DNA of 64,000 bases from Commensalibacter communis (GCF_947179015.1 NZ_CAMXCM010000005.1:57785-121784), one strand, 5' to 3'. Positions 18,195 through 28,700 are shown, counted from the stretch's first letter. Numbers and translations: made by a program. Notes: generated by a model from the sequence alone, not told the origin.

Positions 18195-18555
18195 AATAGA
18201 TAAAGTCTAACCACTTTTTATATGAAATATAAGCAGGATAATGGAGTAAATATTTATACAGCCCTATGGATATAGTGGATATTGTGGATAAAATTTATTA
18301 TACTAAAATAATATTAGGACAAGGATGTTATTGATGCACTTTAGGTCTTAACAACGAAGGTTTAACGCTTAATTATAAGGCTAAAATCAATTATCCTTAT
18401 AATAAGTAAGTTTTATTGTTAATGATTGACTAAAAATTTAATTAAAAAAGTTTTTTGCTCTTTTTTGATGAAAAGGGTATATTTTTACCTAAGAGAATTC
18501 TATACAAGAATTTGAAATAATCGTTATTAATAGATGTATATACTGAACTAGGATC
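18195..18555. other. Divergent intergenic region upstream of the RNR-like gene and NDUFA12 gene
   Basis: 361 AT-rich bases that must hold two divergent promoters. No reading frame, repeat or RNA gene recognised; no confident -35/-10 pair. Confidence 0.4.
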
Positions 18556-18924
18556 ATGACAACATTTGGAACACGCCTTCACACGATGTTTAAAGGACGC
18601 TTGGTTGGCAAGGACGCGGACGGGCGTTCGTATTACGAATCTCGTAAACAAAACCGCCTTGGCGGTGGGGAGCTCCGTCATGAGCGTTGGGTTATTTATA
18701 AAAAAGGCGAGGATCCCTCTGCGGTTCCTCCTGAATGGTGGGTGTGGTTGCACCATGGTGCGGATGCAGCAGTTCCTGTTTCAAAACGCCATCCATGGCA
18801 AGCATCATATCATGCTAATGCCACAGGTACTGCCAAAGCATATCATCCACAAGGCAGCGATTATGATGGCGGGAAACGGGCAAAAGCAACTGGCGATTAC
18901 GAAAGCTGGTCTCCAGAAGAATAG
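18556..18924 (+). CDS. NDUFA12-family complex I accessory protein
   Basis: A 122-residue homologue of the 17.2-kDa NDUFA12 subunit of NADH:ubiquinone oxidoreductase, an accessory subunit kept in Alphaproteobacteria and mitochondria. It shows LVGKDADGRSYYES, RHERWVIYKKGEDPSAVPPE and the WWVWLHH stretch. The other strongly expected nuo genes are not in this window. It leads the conserved alphaproteobacterial cluster with mlaD and a DUF2155 gene. The start ATG has AGGA immediately ahead. Confidence 0.93.
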   Translation: MTTFGTRLHTMFKGRLVGKDADGRSYYESRKQNRLGGGELRHERWVIYKKGEDPSAVPPEWWVWLHHGADAAVPVSKRHPWQASYHANATGTAKAYHPQGSDYDGGKRAKATGDYESWSPEE

Positions 18925-18940
18925 GTAAAGTTTAGTCATA

Positions 18941-19465
18941 ATGGTTGTTACTTCTTCAAAAAACACACGACAAGTTTTTGAACTCATTACAGGGTTTGTT
19001 GTTATTGCAGCATTCCTGACCAGTGTTGTTTTTGCCATTATTGGACATGGGCAGAGTAAAGACAGTGGATACCCTTTAAAAGCTTCGTTTGAACATATCG
19101 ACGGACTAAGTGTTGGATCAGATGTTAAGCTGGCGGGGGTTACGATTGGTCAAGTGACCCATGAAAAAGTAAATCCTAAAGACTTTAAAGCGACGGTTAC
19201 CTTTACAGTGCGTCCTGATGTTCGGTTACCTGTCGATACCGCGGCAGTGATTACCAGTGACAGTTTGTTGGGTGGGAAATATATTGATCTCTCACCTGGT
19301 GGGGATGATGCGGTTTTGAAACCTGAACAATTTTTAAGCCATACTCAAGGCTCTATTAGTCTGCAAGAATTGCTGAGTAAATTTATTTTCTCTGTCACCG
19401 ATAATAAAACCAAATCAGATAATAAATCGACAGGAGAGGCAGCTCCTTCTTCAAAATTAGAATAA
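18941..19465 (+). CDS. mlaD: MlaD-like MCE-domain lipid transport protein
   Basis: A 174-residue substrate-binding component of the Mla phospholipid transport system that maintains outer-membrane lipid asymmetry. It has one N-terminal membrane anchor (about residues 12-34) followed by a single MCE domain (SFEHIDGLSVGSDVKLAGVTIGQV through LLGGKYIDLSPGG). The C-terminus is low-complexity and Lys/Ser-rich. No mlaE/mlaF partners lie here, so they must be elsewhere. It sits 16 bases after the NDUFA12 gene and is in the same operon as the next two genes. Confidence 0.93.
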   Translation: MVVTSSKNTRQVFELITGFVVIAAFLTSVVFAIIGHGQSKDSGYPLKASFEHIDGLSVGSDVKLAGVTIGQVTHEKVNPKDFKATVTFTVRPDVRLPVDTAAVITSDSLLGGKYIDLSPGGDDAVLKPEQFLSHTQGSISLQELLSKFIFSVTDNKTKSDNKSTGEAAPSSKLE

Positions 19466-19476
19466 GGAGTTATCAA

Positions 19477-19683
19477 ATGGTCGAGTATCCTATATGGGTT
19501 CAATCGAATCAAGAGCCTGTTGCCTGTAAAGAAAAAATTAAAATTTTAAATGAAAATTATGCAGAACTACGGCAAATGATGCAGGACTCTTTTGAGGATG
19601 CGATGATTATGGGGGTCGATGAACAGGCGATGCGGAATATATTAAAACAAATAGTGGATCAGTTACGGAGTCCAATGGTGTGA
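19477..19683 (+). CDS. Small conserved-context protein (68 residues), unknown
   Basis: Short acidic, helical protein (NENYAELRQMMQDSFEDAMIMG) with no signal peptide or membrane segment. AAGGAG precedes its ATG, and its stop codon overlaps the next start (GTGA), so it is a translated member of the NDUFA12-mlaD-DUF2155 operon. No family recognised. Confidence 0.75.
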   Translation: MVEYPIWVQSNQEPVACKEKIKILNENYAELRQMMQDSFEDAMIMGVDEQAMRNILKQIVDQLRSPMV

Positions 19684-20213
19684 AAAAGCGTTCTGTTGTT
19701 TTATTGATGTGTTTATTTTCAATCAGTGGGATAAGTGCCAATGCGGCTCCTACGGATAATTCATCTGATAATGCTAAACAATCTGTGTCAGAAAATGTTT
19801 GGTATAGCCAACCCAAAGCAAAAATTCGTGTGTTGAATAAATTGGAATCTAGCGTTACGACATTGACTATTCCTGTCGGTGGAACTGCAGAATATAAAAC
19901 ATTAACCATTTCCGTTAGCAAGTGTGTTGTCAGACCTGAGAATCTATCACCAGATAGTGCGGCTTTTGTAACTATCAAAGATAGCAAATTGCCTATGAAT
20001 CCGTTTAATGCGTGGATTTTTGTGGCAGAACCCGGGGTATCTGTATTTGAGCATCCTCTTTATAATGTCAGTATTGCTGGATGTGCTGGTGAGATAGATA
20101 GTAAACCACTCGTCGTAAAACCATCATCAACTTCGACAACAGGGCAAACGGGGCAAAATGCGCCAAATGATATAGAGCAATCTTTGGAACGTTCTATTCA
20201 ATCTCAGCATTAA
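19680..20213 (+). CDS. DUF2155-domain periplasmic protein
   Basis: A 177-residue secreted protein with an N-terminal signal peptide (cleavage near SANAAP). The DUF2155 core runs from VWYSQPKAKIRVLNKLES through LTISVSKCVVRP to FNAWIFVAEPGVSVFEHPLYNV. Two conserved Cys residues (in SKCVVRP and IAGCAG) could form a disulfide. The GTG start overlaps the upstream stop by four bases. DUF2155 genes are typical neighbours of NDUFA12 genes in Alphaproteobacteria; their function is unknown. Confidence 0.92.
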   Translation: MKKRSVVLLMCLFSISGISANAAPTDNSSDNAKQSVSENVWYSQPKAKIRVLNKLESSVTTLTIPVGGTAEYKTLTISVSKCVVRPENLSPDSAAFVTIKDSKLPMNPFNAWIFVAEPGVSVFEHPLYNVSIAGCAGEIDSKPLVVKPSSTSTTGQTGQNAPNDIEQSLERSIQSQH

Positions 20214-20375
20214 GATTATACAGAATATATAATAAATAAAGCATTAAGCTTTTATGTATAACGGTTTATTTATTATAAATAATATGATTCATATCAATTT
20301 ACTAATTGTTGGATTGCTTAGTTTTATAGTAAAATGTAACGGTTTGCGATTAATTATATTCTGAAAGTTTTTTTT

Positions 20376-20897
20376 GTGTCTTATCAACAGCGACAACATA
20401 TTAATAATCTTGTAGGAATCTCGATGATTCTTGCAGGTCTGTTTGCCTTGGGATTTGCTTGGTTGGCACAAAATATATGGAATATGGCTCCTTGTGGTTT
20501 ATGCTTGCTGGAGCGTTGGCCCTATCGTATTTTAATTGCTGCAGGAATATTGTTGTTAATGGCTCGTGGAGCATTGGTTCCGTGGGCAAAAGCGATCATT
20601 GTCTTGGTTCTAGTAGCTAGTCTTGGACTATCCTTTGTTCATATTGGTGTAGAAGAAGGATGGTGGGCCAGCCCGTTACCAGAATGTTATGCGGTTGCAA
20701 GCAATACTCAAGATTTAGCAACACGCTTTATGGAAATGCCCGATCGTCCTCATAAACCTTGTGATCTACCATCTTATTTATTTGACTGGTTGCCTATTTC
20801 TTTGACAATGATGAATGGGCTATATTCACTTGTTCTATTGATATGGGTGCTGATTAGTAATCAAATTGAAAAAAATTGTTCTGGAAAATTTCGTTAA
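20376..20897 (+). CDS. dsbB: Disulfide bond formation protein B (DsbB)
   Basis: Inner-membrane quinone-linked oxidoreductase that reoxidises DsbA. It has 173 residues and four membrane segments. The first Cys pair is in APCGLCLLERWPYR; the second periplasmic pair is PECYAVAS and KPCDLPS. The start is GTG, with only a weak GAAAG upstream. It lies 160 bases after the DUF2155 gene, so it probably has its own promoter. It plausibly serves the DsbA-like protein encoded at 3970. Confidence 0.93.
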   Translation: MSYQQRQHINNLVGISMILAGLFALGFAWLAQNIWNMAPCGLCLLERWPYRILIAAGILLLMARGALVPWAKAIIVLVLVASLGLSFVHIGVEEGWWASPLPECYAVASNTQDLATRFMEMPDRPHKPCDLPSYLFDWLPISLTMMNGLYSLVLLIWVLISNQIEKNCSGKFR

Positions 20898-20954
20898 TTA
20901 TTTGGTTTAAGTTATATAAAGTTTAATTTATAACGCCTTCAAGGAGCGCTTCTT

Positions 20955-22991
20955 TTGAAAAATTTTTATTCTCTTTATGAACATAATTTCTTAAGAGGGG
21001 CGACATGTAATTTTCCTGTGAAACTCGCTGATCCTTTTGCGAACGCTCAATATATTATCGAGCTCGCGGTAAAGGCGAGCCAAGAAGGGGCTGGGTTATG
21101 TGTTTTCCCTGAGCTTTCTTTGACAGGTTATTCTATAGAAGACCTCAGATTACAACAGATTTTGCTCGAAACAACCGTCAAAGCTATTGGAAAAATTTGT
21201 GATGAGACAAAAGAGTTAACTTCGGTTTTAGTCATTGGTGCTCCGATTATATTCAAAGCTGCATTATATAATTGTGCCATAGTAATGCATAAAGGGCATC
21301 TTTTAGGGATCGTTCCTAAATCCTTTTTACCCAATTATCGTGAATTTTACGAAGCTCGTCAGTTCATTAGCGGACAGCATATTTCACAAGAAGAAATATT
21401 ATTATTGGGGCAGAGAGTGCCTTTTGGAGTGGATTTACTTTTTACCGCCATTGATTATCCTGATTTTGTAATGGGTGTTGAAATCTGTGAAGATTTATGG
21501 GTGCCGATTCCTCCCAGCAGCCATGCTTGCATTGCAGGGGCTACGGTAATTGCGAATTTGTCTGCCAGTAATATTACCATTGGCAAAGCGGAAAAACGCA
21601 CATTATTATGCCAAGCTCAATCATCCCGAGGGATTTGTGCCTATTTATATGCAGCAGCAGGGCAAGGGGAATCATCAACGGATGTTGCATGGGATGGACA
21701 ATTATCAATCATAGAAAATGGTCAGATTCTGGCGCAAAGTGATCGTTTCCCAGAAGGGCAAAATTGTTTAATTGCAGATATAGATTTGGATATTTTGCGT
21801 CAAGAACGGTTGCAAATGGGCAGTTTCCATCAAAATGAATCTGCGCGTTATCGATATCGCACGATTGAGTTTACACTGAAACCTTCATTTGACACGTTTG
21901 GGTTAAAGCGACCTTTGGAACGCTTTCCTTTTGTGCCTTCAGATGCGCACCGATTAGAACAAGATTGCTTTGAAGCCTATATGATCCAAGTTGCTGCGTT
22001 AAAGCAACGGATCCAAGCCATTGGAGCAAAGAAGCTGGTCATTGGGATTTCAGGTGGGCTTGATTCCACACAGGCTTTATTAGTGGCAGTTCAAGTTGCT
22101 GACGAGCTTCAAATGGGTAGGGATGCTATTTTAGGCTATACCATGCCAGGATTTGGGACAAGCTCTGAAACTAAGCAGAATGCTGAGGCTTTGATGGAGA
22201 CCTTGGGCATTCAATGGGAATGTTTGGATATTCGCCCAGCTGCTGAACAAATGTTAAAAGATATGAAGCATCCTTATGCAGAGGGGCAAGCTGTTTATGA
22301 TGTGACTTTTGAAAATGTGCAGGCAGGGTTAAGGACAGATTATTTATTTAGATTAGCCAATCATCATAATGGCATTGTGATTGGTACAGGGGATTTATCA
22401 GAACTGGCCTTGGGATGGTGTACTTATGGTGTTGGCGATCAAATGTCGCATTATAATGTGAATGGTGGGTTACCTAAGACATTGATACAACATTTAATTC
22501 GTTGGGTCATTCAATCTAAGCGTTTTTCTGATGAGGCAGGGGATATTCTACAACGGATTCTAGATACCGAAATTTCACCAGAATTAATTCCATCCCAGGA
22601 TAGTAAAACTCTGCAAAGTACTGAGCAAAAAATTGGCCCTTATGCGCTGCAAGATTTTAACTTATATTATATATTACGTTATGGATTAAAACCTTCAAAA
22701 GTAGCTTTTTTGTCTTATTCTATTTGGTCAGATATCCAACAAGGTACATGGTTAGAAGGTTTTCCAGAAGAGAAAAAGAAGGCTTATTCCTTATCTGAAA
22801 TTCGGCATTGGTTAGAATTATTTCTAAAACGATTTTTTGCATTCAGTCAGTTTAAACGCTCTGCGATGCCAAATTCTCCCAAAGTCTCTGCTGGTGGAGG
22901 ATTATCTCCTCGTGGGGACTGGCGTGCACCTTCTGACGGCAATGCCACGATTTGGGTGAATGAGTTGTTGGAGAATGTGCCAGAGGGGTGA
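20955..22991 (+). CDS. nadE: Glutamine-dependent NAD(+) synthase
   Basis: Final step of NAD synthesis: nicotinate adenine dinucleotide plus glutamine and ATP gives NAD. The 678 residues form two domains. The N-terminal nitrilase-type glutaminase has Glu in FPELSLTGYSIEDL, Lys in PKSFLPNYREFYE and Cys in GVEICEDLWVP. The C-terminal PP-loop synthetase has IGISGGLDSTQALL near residue 364 and GTGDLSELALGWCTYG. The start is TTG with a perfect AAGGAG eight bases upstream. nadD of the same pathway is at 53963. Confidence 0.97.
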   Translation: MKNFYSLYEHNFLRGATCNFPVKLADPFANAQYIIELAVKASQEGAGLCVFPELSLTGYSIEDLRLQQILLETTVKAIGKICDETKELTSVLVIGAPIIFKAALYNCAIVMHKGHLLGIVPKSFLPNYREFYEARQFISGQHISQEEILLLGQRVPFGVDLLFTAIDYPDFVMGVEICEDLWVPIPPSSHACIAGATVIANLSASNITIGKAEKRTLLCQAQSSRGICAYLYAAAGQGESSTDVAWDGQLSIIENGQILAQSDRFPEGQNCLIADIDLDILRQERLQMGSFHQNESARYRYRTIEFTLKPSFDTFGLKRPLERFPFVPSDAHRLEQDCFEAYMIQVAALKQRIQAIGAKKLVIGISGGLDSTQALLVAVQVADELQMGRDAILGYTMPGFGTSSETKQNAEALMETLGIQWECLDIRPAAEQMLKDMKHPYAEGQAVYDVTFENVQAGLRTDYLFRLANHHNGIVIGTGDLSELALGWCTYGVGDQMSHYNVNGGLPKTLIQHLIRWVIQSKRFSDEAGDILQRILDTEISPELIPSQDSKTLQSTEQKIGPYALQDFNLYYILRYGLKPSKVAFLSYSIWSDIQQGTWLEGFPEEKKKAYSLSEIRHWLELFLKRFFAFSQFKRSAMPNSPKVSAGGGLSPRGDWRAPSDGNATIWVNELLENVPEG

Positions 22992-23004
22992 GGAATTAAG
23001 GGGT

Positions 23005-23037
23005 TATACTGTAAAGATTACATTGCATTACAGTATA
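23005..23037. terminator. Hairpin between nadE and the Sel1 gene
   Basis: Inverted repeat TATACTGTAA (23005-23014) / TTACAGTATA (23028-23037) lies between convergent genes. It lacks a strong T tract, so termination is only probable. Confidence 0.5.
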
Positions 23038-23055
23038 AAGATTTAAAATAAGTAA

Positions 23056-23658
23056 TTATTGATTGTTTAATTTTTTATAATTTTCACATCCTTTTGGATT
23101 TTTGTGTAAGCAGGCTTGCTTAAAATATTCTTTGGCTGTGTTTATGTTTTTGGTAACATCTAGTCCATCATGATAGTTGACACCTAAATTATTCATTGCT
23201 AGACTATTGCCATTATTGGCTGCTTTTTTATACCAATCCATAGCTGTTGAAATATTTTTAGGAACACCTTCGCCATCTTCGTACATTACAGCTATATTAA
23301 AGGCAGCTTTTTTGTTACCAAGGCTATCAGCTTTTTTCAATAGTTCTATTGCTTTTGCATAGTCTTGTGGAACACCATCACCATGTCTATACATATTAGC
23401 TAGGTTATTCATGGCATTAACATCGCCTAATTGAACAGCTTTTTCATACCAATCTTTTGCTGCGAAAGGGTCTTTTTCAGGGCCGTAATCTCCAGTTTGG
23501 TATATTTCTCCTAGAACCTCTTGTGACGCAGCATCGCCTTTATTAGCTTTTTGTGTTACAAAGTCTATTTCTTCTTGTGAATATTGACGAGCGGCAAAAG
23601 CATTATTTGAAAAACAAGCTAATCCAACAGCAATAAGTAACGCATATTTAAAATTCAT
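23056..23658 (-). CDS. Secreted Sel1-repeat protein
   Basis: A 200-residue exported protein with a signal peptide ending near NNAFAA (residue 22), then about four Sel1-like (SLR, TPR-type) repeats. Each has the pattern A-x-N-L-x-x-M-Y-x-x-G-x-G-V-P-x-x-x-x-A-x-x-W-Y-x-K-A. Two Cys near the C-terminus (QACLHKNPKGCENY) may form a disulfide. SLR proteins scaffold protein-protein contacts in envelope stress and host interaction. It is a paralogue of the gene at 23973, and both point the same way. Confidence 0.88.
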   Translation of the reverse strand: MNFKYALLIAVGLACFSNNAFAARQYSQEEIDFVTQKANKGDAASQEVLGEIYQTGDYGPEKDPFAAKDWYEKAVQLGDVNAMNNLANMYRHGDGVPQDYAKAIELLKKADSLGNKKAAFNIAVMYEDGEGVPKNISTAMDWYKKAANNGNSLAMNNLGVNYHDGLDVTKNINTAKEYFKQACLHKNPKGCENYKKLNNQ

Positions 23659-23972
23659 AAACTCTCTCCTTCTTATACTGCTGGTTATTATATATGAGAT
23701 TATTACATTATTGTCTTTTTTTTAATTATATCACGTAATATTTTCTTAATACGAGAGCAAAAAATTTTAGGACGTGATGTGTAGAGAAATGAGTGTAACC
23801 AACAATTTTTTTATTTTTTGTATTTCAATTCAGTTTAAAATTATACCTGAATAAGACAGGAAAACGTTATATAACACTGATTAAAAATATATGAAAGAAT
23901 GTTTAAGGCAAAAAAATACTGCAAAGCCAAGGCGACTTTGCAGTGTAGAATATTAATCTATATATAGATCAC
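23659..23972 (-). other. Intergenic spacer between Sel1 paralogues, with terminator at 23911-23944
   Basis: The 314-base spacer contains a 9-bp stem ACTGCAAAG / CTTTGCAGT (23918-23926 / 23936-23944) followed on the minus strand by TATTTTTT, a rho-independent terminator for the upstream Sel1 gene at 23973. The rest is AT-rich and probably holds the promoter of the gene at 23056. No gene seen. Confidence 0.75.
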
Positions 23973-24695
23973 TTATTTTTTATCGTGTAATCTTTTATAG
24001 TTTATGCAACCTTGCTTGCTTTTAAATTCACAAGCTTTTTTGTAGTTTTCTTCAGCTTTTTCTTTGCTTTTAGAAACGTCAATTCCATGCTCACAAATAA
24101 CGCCTGTATTGTTAAATGCGTCACCATATCCTTGCATAGATGCTTTTTGATACCATTCAATGGCTTTTTGGCCGTCTTTTTTAACGCCTCTACCGTTTTG
24201 GTACATAACACCAAGGTTATATTGGGCAACTGCATCGCCTTTAGCAGCAGCTTGTTCAAAGAGTTCTCTGGCTTTTGTATAGCTTTTTGGAACGCCCATT
24301 CCTTTTTGATACATATCACCAAGGTTAATCATTGATGGGACATTGCCTTGTTTGATAGCTTTTTCATACCAATCTCTGGCTGTGAATAGATTCTTTTTTA
24401 CCCCATATTTTCCATGTTGATAGACTTGCCCTAAAATGCTTTGAGCTTGAACGTCACCTTGGCTAGCTTTCAATTTCATAGTTTCTAATAATGCTGGGGT
24501 CATATTAGGTTGATTGGCTAAATCTTTTCCAGCGATTGCATTTTGTTTCACCACTTCAAGTTGTTGAGGTGAAAGGGGCTGAGTTTGAGGTGTAATCGCT
24601 TGAGGTTGTGGTTGAGGTGCAGGGGTAATAGCAAAAGCACCACTAGTTAAACAACTAAAACCAACAGCAGCAAGTAAAGCATATTTTAGATTCAT
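23973..24695 (-). CDS. Secreted Sel1-repeat protein (paralogue)
   Basis: A 240-residue exported protein. The signal peptide ends near SGAFA, a Pro/Gln-rich linker follows (about residues 24-50), then about four Sel1 repeats (QSILGQVYQHGKYGVKKN, INLGDMYQKGMGVPKS, YNLGVMYQNGRGVKKD, NNTGVICEHGIDVSKS). The C-terminal ACEFKSKQGCINYKRL matches the end of the paralogue at 23056, showing tandem duplication. It has its own terminator, so it is transcribed separately. Confidence 0.88.
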   Translation of the reverse strand: MNLKYALLAAVGFSCLTSGAFAITPAPQPQPQAITPQTQPLSPQQLEVVKQNAIAGKDLANQPNMTPALLETMKLKASQGDVQAQSILGQVYQHGKYGVKKNLFTARDWYEKAIKQGNVPSMINLGDMYQKGMGVPKSYTKARELFEQAAAKGDAVAQYNLGVMYQNGRGVKKDGQKAIEWYQKASMQGYGDAFNNTGVICEHGIDVSKSKEKAEENYKKACEFKSKQGCINYKRLHDKK

Positions 24696-24818
24696 CGAAA
24701 ATCTCCCTATAATGTTTATTACCTGCTAATATATATAAAAATTACATTTTAGTCTCGTATTTTTATTAACTGGTTGATGATTATCTGTTTTAATTTTTTC
24801 GTTACGATAAATTTAACA

Positions 24819-25700
24819 TCATTTATAGAAATTTATTTTGTTATGCTTCTGCTCTGTATGGATTTGAACGGTTATTATATCGTTGTTTTGAGTAATATTA
24901 TAAATTGTTTTGCCAACACTCAATTGATTAATAATAATTTTTAAATTGTTGTGAAAAAACCATTCGTAAGATATTCCTAGGTCATCCCCATCATTTTTAA
25001 ATACATATGATCGTGTTTTCCCGATTTTTGGGAGAGGATATTTCAGAAAATGTCTAATTGATGAATGTTTTTTCAGTTTTTCATGTATATCTTTGATGGT
25101 TTTGTTGGGATAAATGCATAAAAAATCCGAAGTCCCTCTAAAGGGTTTATCTTTATTTAACTCTTTGCAGTATTGATCAAAATCGGCTTTGTTTTGTTCT
25201 ATTTGGTGAAAGTCATAATAATTCAGTCTTAACAATTTGCCTTGATTTATCATCCAATAAGCTAATGTAACGCTCTGGATTTTCTCTTTATTTTTAGAGT
25301 AAGGTGGCGGTGGAGCAGGATAGGGATTAGGGTTGGAGATAATTAAAAGATTACTGTCAGACTTGTGTTCAATTGAGAATTGAGGATATTGTTTATCTCT
25401 TTTATAAGCGTTGCCTAGACTGGCGATATCTTGCCCTGTTTTGACATCAGTAATATAAGTTGTAATACAATCTTTTCCACATTGTTTTGTATAAATAATA
25501 TAATGTCCTGCATAATTTACTTTTTCGTTTTCCAAAGCAGCTTGGCGTTCAGAAAAGCTATTATCGTAATATTGATTTGGTATAGCGGAATGATTTATCC
25601 CAGAATAAATTTCTGTAACAGGATAATTAGCAAATTGCGGTGCATGTGCTAAAACGGAAAAAGGGAACAATATGAGTGCAATGAAAAGAATTTTTTTCAA
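24819..25700 (-). CDS. Periplasmic protein of unknown function
   Basis: A 293-residue protein with a clear signal peptide (cleavage near VLAHAP). The segment VNYAGHYIIYTKQCGKDCITTYITDVKTG resembles a proteobacterial family of secreted proteins with a FAGHY-x-GCG-x-x-C motif followed by a strand ending in D-x-x-TG; I do not know its function. The two close Cys residues (CGKDC) may form a disulfide. It is 118 bases upstream of the Sel1 gene at 23973 on the same strand. Confidence 0.7.
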   Translation of the reverse strand: MKKILFIALILFPFSVLAHAPQFANYPVTEIYSGINHSAIPNQYYDNSFSERQAALENEKVNYAGHYIIYTKQCGKDCITTYITDVKTGQDIASLGNAYKRDKQYPQFSIEHKSDSNLLIISNPNPYPAPPPPYSKNKEKIQSVTLAYWMINQGKLLRLNYYDFHQIEQNKADFDQYCKELNKDKPFRGTSDFLCIYPNKTIKDIHEKLKKHSSIRHFLKYPLPKIGKTRSYVFKNDGDDLGISYEWFFHNNLKIIINQLSVGKTIYNITQNNDIITVQIHTEQKHNKINFYK

Positions 25701-25723
25701 CAGAGATAATCTTTCTTTAGTTG

Positions 25724-25755
25724 ATAAAAAAGCCTATATTACAAGAATATAGGCT
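25724..25755 (-). terminator. Terminator of the 1033-residue glycosyltransferase gene
   Basis: Perfect 10-bp stem AGCCTATATT (25731-25740) / AATATAGGCT (25746-25755) followed on the minus strand by TTTTTT, just past the stop codon at 25762. Confidence 0.92.
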
Positions 25756-25761
25756 GATCAT

Positions 25762-28700
25762 TTATTCGTTGTTCTTTTTCTTGATCCATGGGGATTCTTC
25801 GGGCAAGACAAGTTTAATCCAAGGGTGTCGTTCGGCAAGGTACGACGTCACTTTGGGTTTATGGTATGTTTGTTCAGTGACAGTGCTGGTCATAGAAGAA
25901 AAATGGGCTCGATATTCAGCTATAGCGTCTTTTGCTTGAGTGCCTTGAATACCTAATTCAGCCAGACGACACCAAATATCATAATCTTCCCAACCCATTG
26001 CATCGCGTTGCACATAATAGCCGCCTACTGCTGTCCATGCCCATTTGGCTAACATCACCATGGCATCAATATAATTGCCAACGGTCAATCGTAACGGATG
26101 AAAAGGCACGTGCCCACCTATTGCTTCACCGGCACCAAAATGACGCAAGTGAGGATAAGCATATCCAATTGCAGTATTTTTAATTTTTTCTAAAAGCTTT
26201 TCACATGTGTTAGGTAATAAACGATTATCTGCATCAAGTTGCATGGAATAGAGGGTTTCACTTGCTGCAATGCCAATATTCCTTGCACCGCCAAGCCCTG
26301 TGTTTTTGAGGGAACGGTGAAGTTGCAAGCGATTGAAACGGTTCTTGTGCTCTTCTGCCCAAGCGATAATCAGATCAACCGAATCATCAGCAGAGCCATC
26401 ATCGACAATAATCATGTCGATATGTTTTAATGTCTGTGCTCTAACCGATTCCATTGCTTCGATTATAAATTGGCTGTAATTATAAGACGTAATGACAACC
26501 GTTACTTCGGCTTCTTGTAAAGCATCATGATCGAATAAGAGTTCGCTTTCTGGAATGATGGGCATACTAAGATTTTTATACTCTTTGCGTGCGATTATTG
26601 TTTCCATTGCTTGCGCAGCCCCTTTTTCTCCTGTGAGGCTTAAAAGCATTGTATCGCATAGATGCGACTGACGCTGTATGCTGAAATTCCATAAAACGTC
26701 ATGATAAGCATCTCGCGCCATTTGTTGGCGTAAAGAAGGATCATCAATGAGTTTTAGTAAATATTCTTCCCATTCTTCTGTGTTCTTGGCTAAAAAGCCA
26801 GTGACTTCATGTTGAATACATCGCGTTAACGGCCCTGTGGGAGATACGACAGAGCAAACATTCGCTAATGCAGCCTCAAAGAATTTAAGCTCGCTTTTGG
26901 CATTACAGAACACATTATCCGCTTCCAAGGGTGCGATGGAAATATCCAAACGTGCTAACTCTTGGGGTAGTTGTTTTAAAGGAACCGTGTCACGCCATTC
27001 AATACGATCTTGGAAATCATTCAATTCTGGAAATTCATTCATATGAAGAATAGGGCGATGGTTATCAGGTTCTCTGAATAAAACTAAACGGACTTGAGGG
27101 CGTTTTTTGAAAATTGATAATAAGGCAGGGATGACCAAAGCAAAGTCGCGCTGATGGGTGCGTGTGCCAGAAGCATAACCAATTCTAATATAGTTATCAT
27201 CTTTGTGAGCTTTATTAATACGACTGAAAAAACGTGAAATGCGCACACAGTCGTCATCAAAAATATTAGGTAGAGTAAATACCAATGGGCCAGCATGTTT
27301 TGGAATGAGCTCTTGCGCCATATGCACGCGCATTTCTTGGGTTGTGGCAACTGCAAAGTCAGTGCGCATCAGGGTTTGTTTCATATTTCCAAAGGTACGA
27401 GATGTTTCTGCTTCTGTCGTACCAATAGTGCGAATACCATCAATAATTTCAATATAGGCAAAGTGAGGCTTAAAGACGATATCATCTGCATCAAATGCGG
27501 TTAATGTATTATATTCTTTTGCCAACTCAATAATTCCAAGAATGTGACCGCTAAATTCAACTCGCCATAGGATCAGAATATCTGCCCACTCAATATCTTG
27601 GGGGGAAATATCAGCAGCATGAATAACTTTGGCTTTGTGTCCAGCCATGATGCATGCTGCTGCATTACGATGGCAACGATAAACAACACCAGGGGTATTA
27701 GGTTCACCAGCAATAAAGATAATGTGACAAGGACGATGGACAGATTCTTCTCGAGTTAAAGGGGACTCAATGGCGCTATCTAGAATTAAAGGATCTATGT
27801 TACGATGCTCTTTGTCGGGTAAAGGAAGTTCTGGCGCAGGCAAAAAGGTCAGAAGTTGTCGTAGTTTCTTTGGAAAAAAAAACGTAATAAAGCGGTATTT
27901 TTCTAATAAATATTCGATGCTTTTTAATTTCTCTTGTGTATTCTCTTTCCACAATGTGAATTGACGAAGAGCATCGTCAAATTTCTGTAGCTCTTGGGTT
28001 GATGCGTTAAGTTGATTATGTTGCGCCGCTAGCTTTTCTTGTAAAGCTGAGATTCTTTCTTGTGCTGTCTCTTCGCTCTTTTCGACGGTCTTTTGAAGTG
28101 CTTTCTCACGATAGTAAACATCTTGTTGTAAGAGATATGTTTCTGTTTTTGCTTCTACGATCTGCTTTTTTGTATTTATGTTGTTTATTATATTGGAATT
28201 AAGCTTTAATCGCCAATATTCATCTATGACAGCACAATGCCTTTTAAAAGCATATTCTAGTTTGGGGGTATTTTTTAAGGCAAATAATTCATTCAATATT
28301 TTACATGTTGGCACACCAGTATGTAAGATTACTAATCCTTGATGGTGCGAGAATTCTAGAAACGGATATTGTATTTTCCATTGATTAATCAAGTAACGAT
28401 TTTGTTTAGCAATCGAATTTTGACAATATAAATTATTAAAAACGAAAGTTGTATCTGCTGGAATGCTTTGTTCTGCAAATGATAAAAGGGGGTTGCTCTT
28501 GATAATGTCATTGCTGATATCTATATATATTACAGAAAACGCGGTGAAATCTATCTCTGGCGTTAGAGGGATAAGCGTATTAATTTGTAGGGGATTGTTG
28601 AACTGGCTTATATTGCTATAACATTCGCTGTTTATGGTAAGTGATTGTACTAAATTGCAAAAAAATGCCTGTGTACCCTGTTCTGTATTATCGAAAATTG

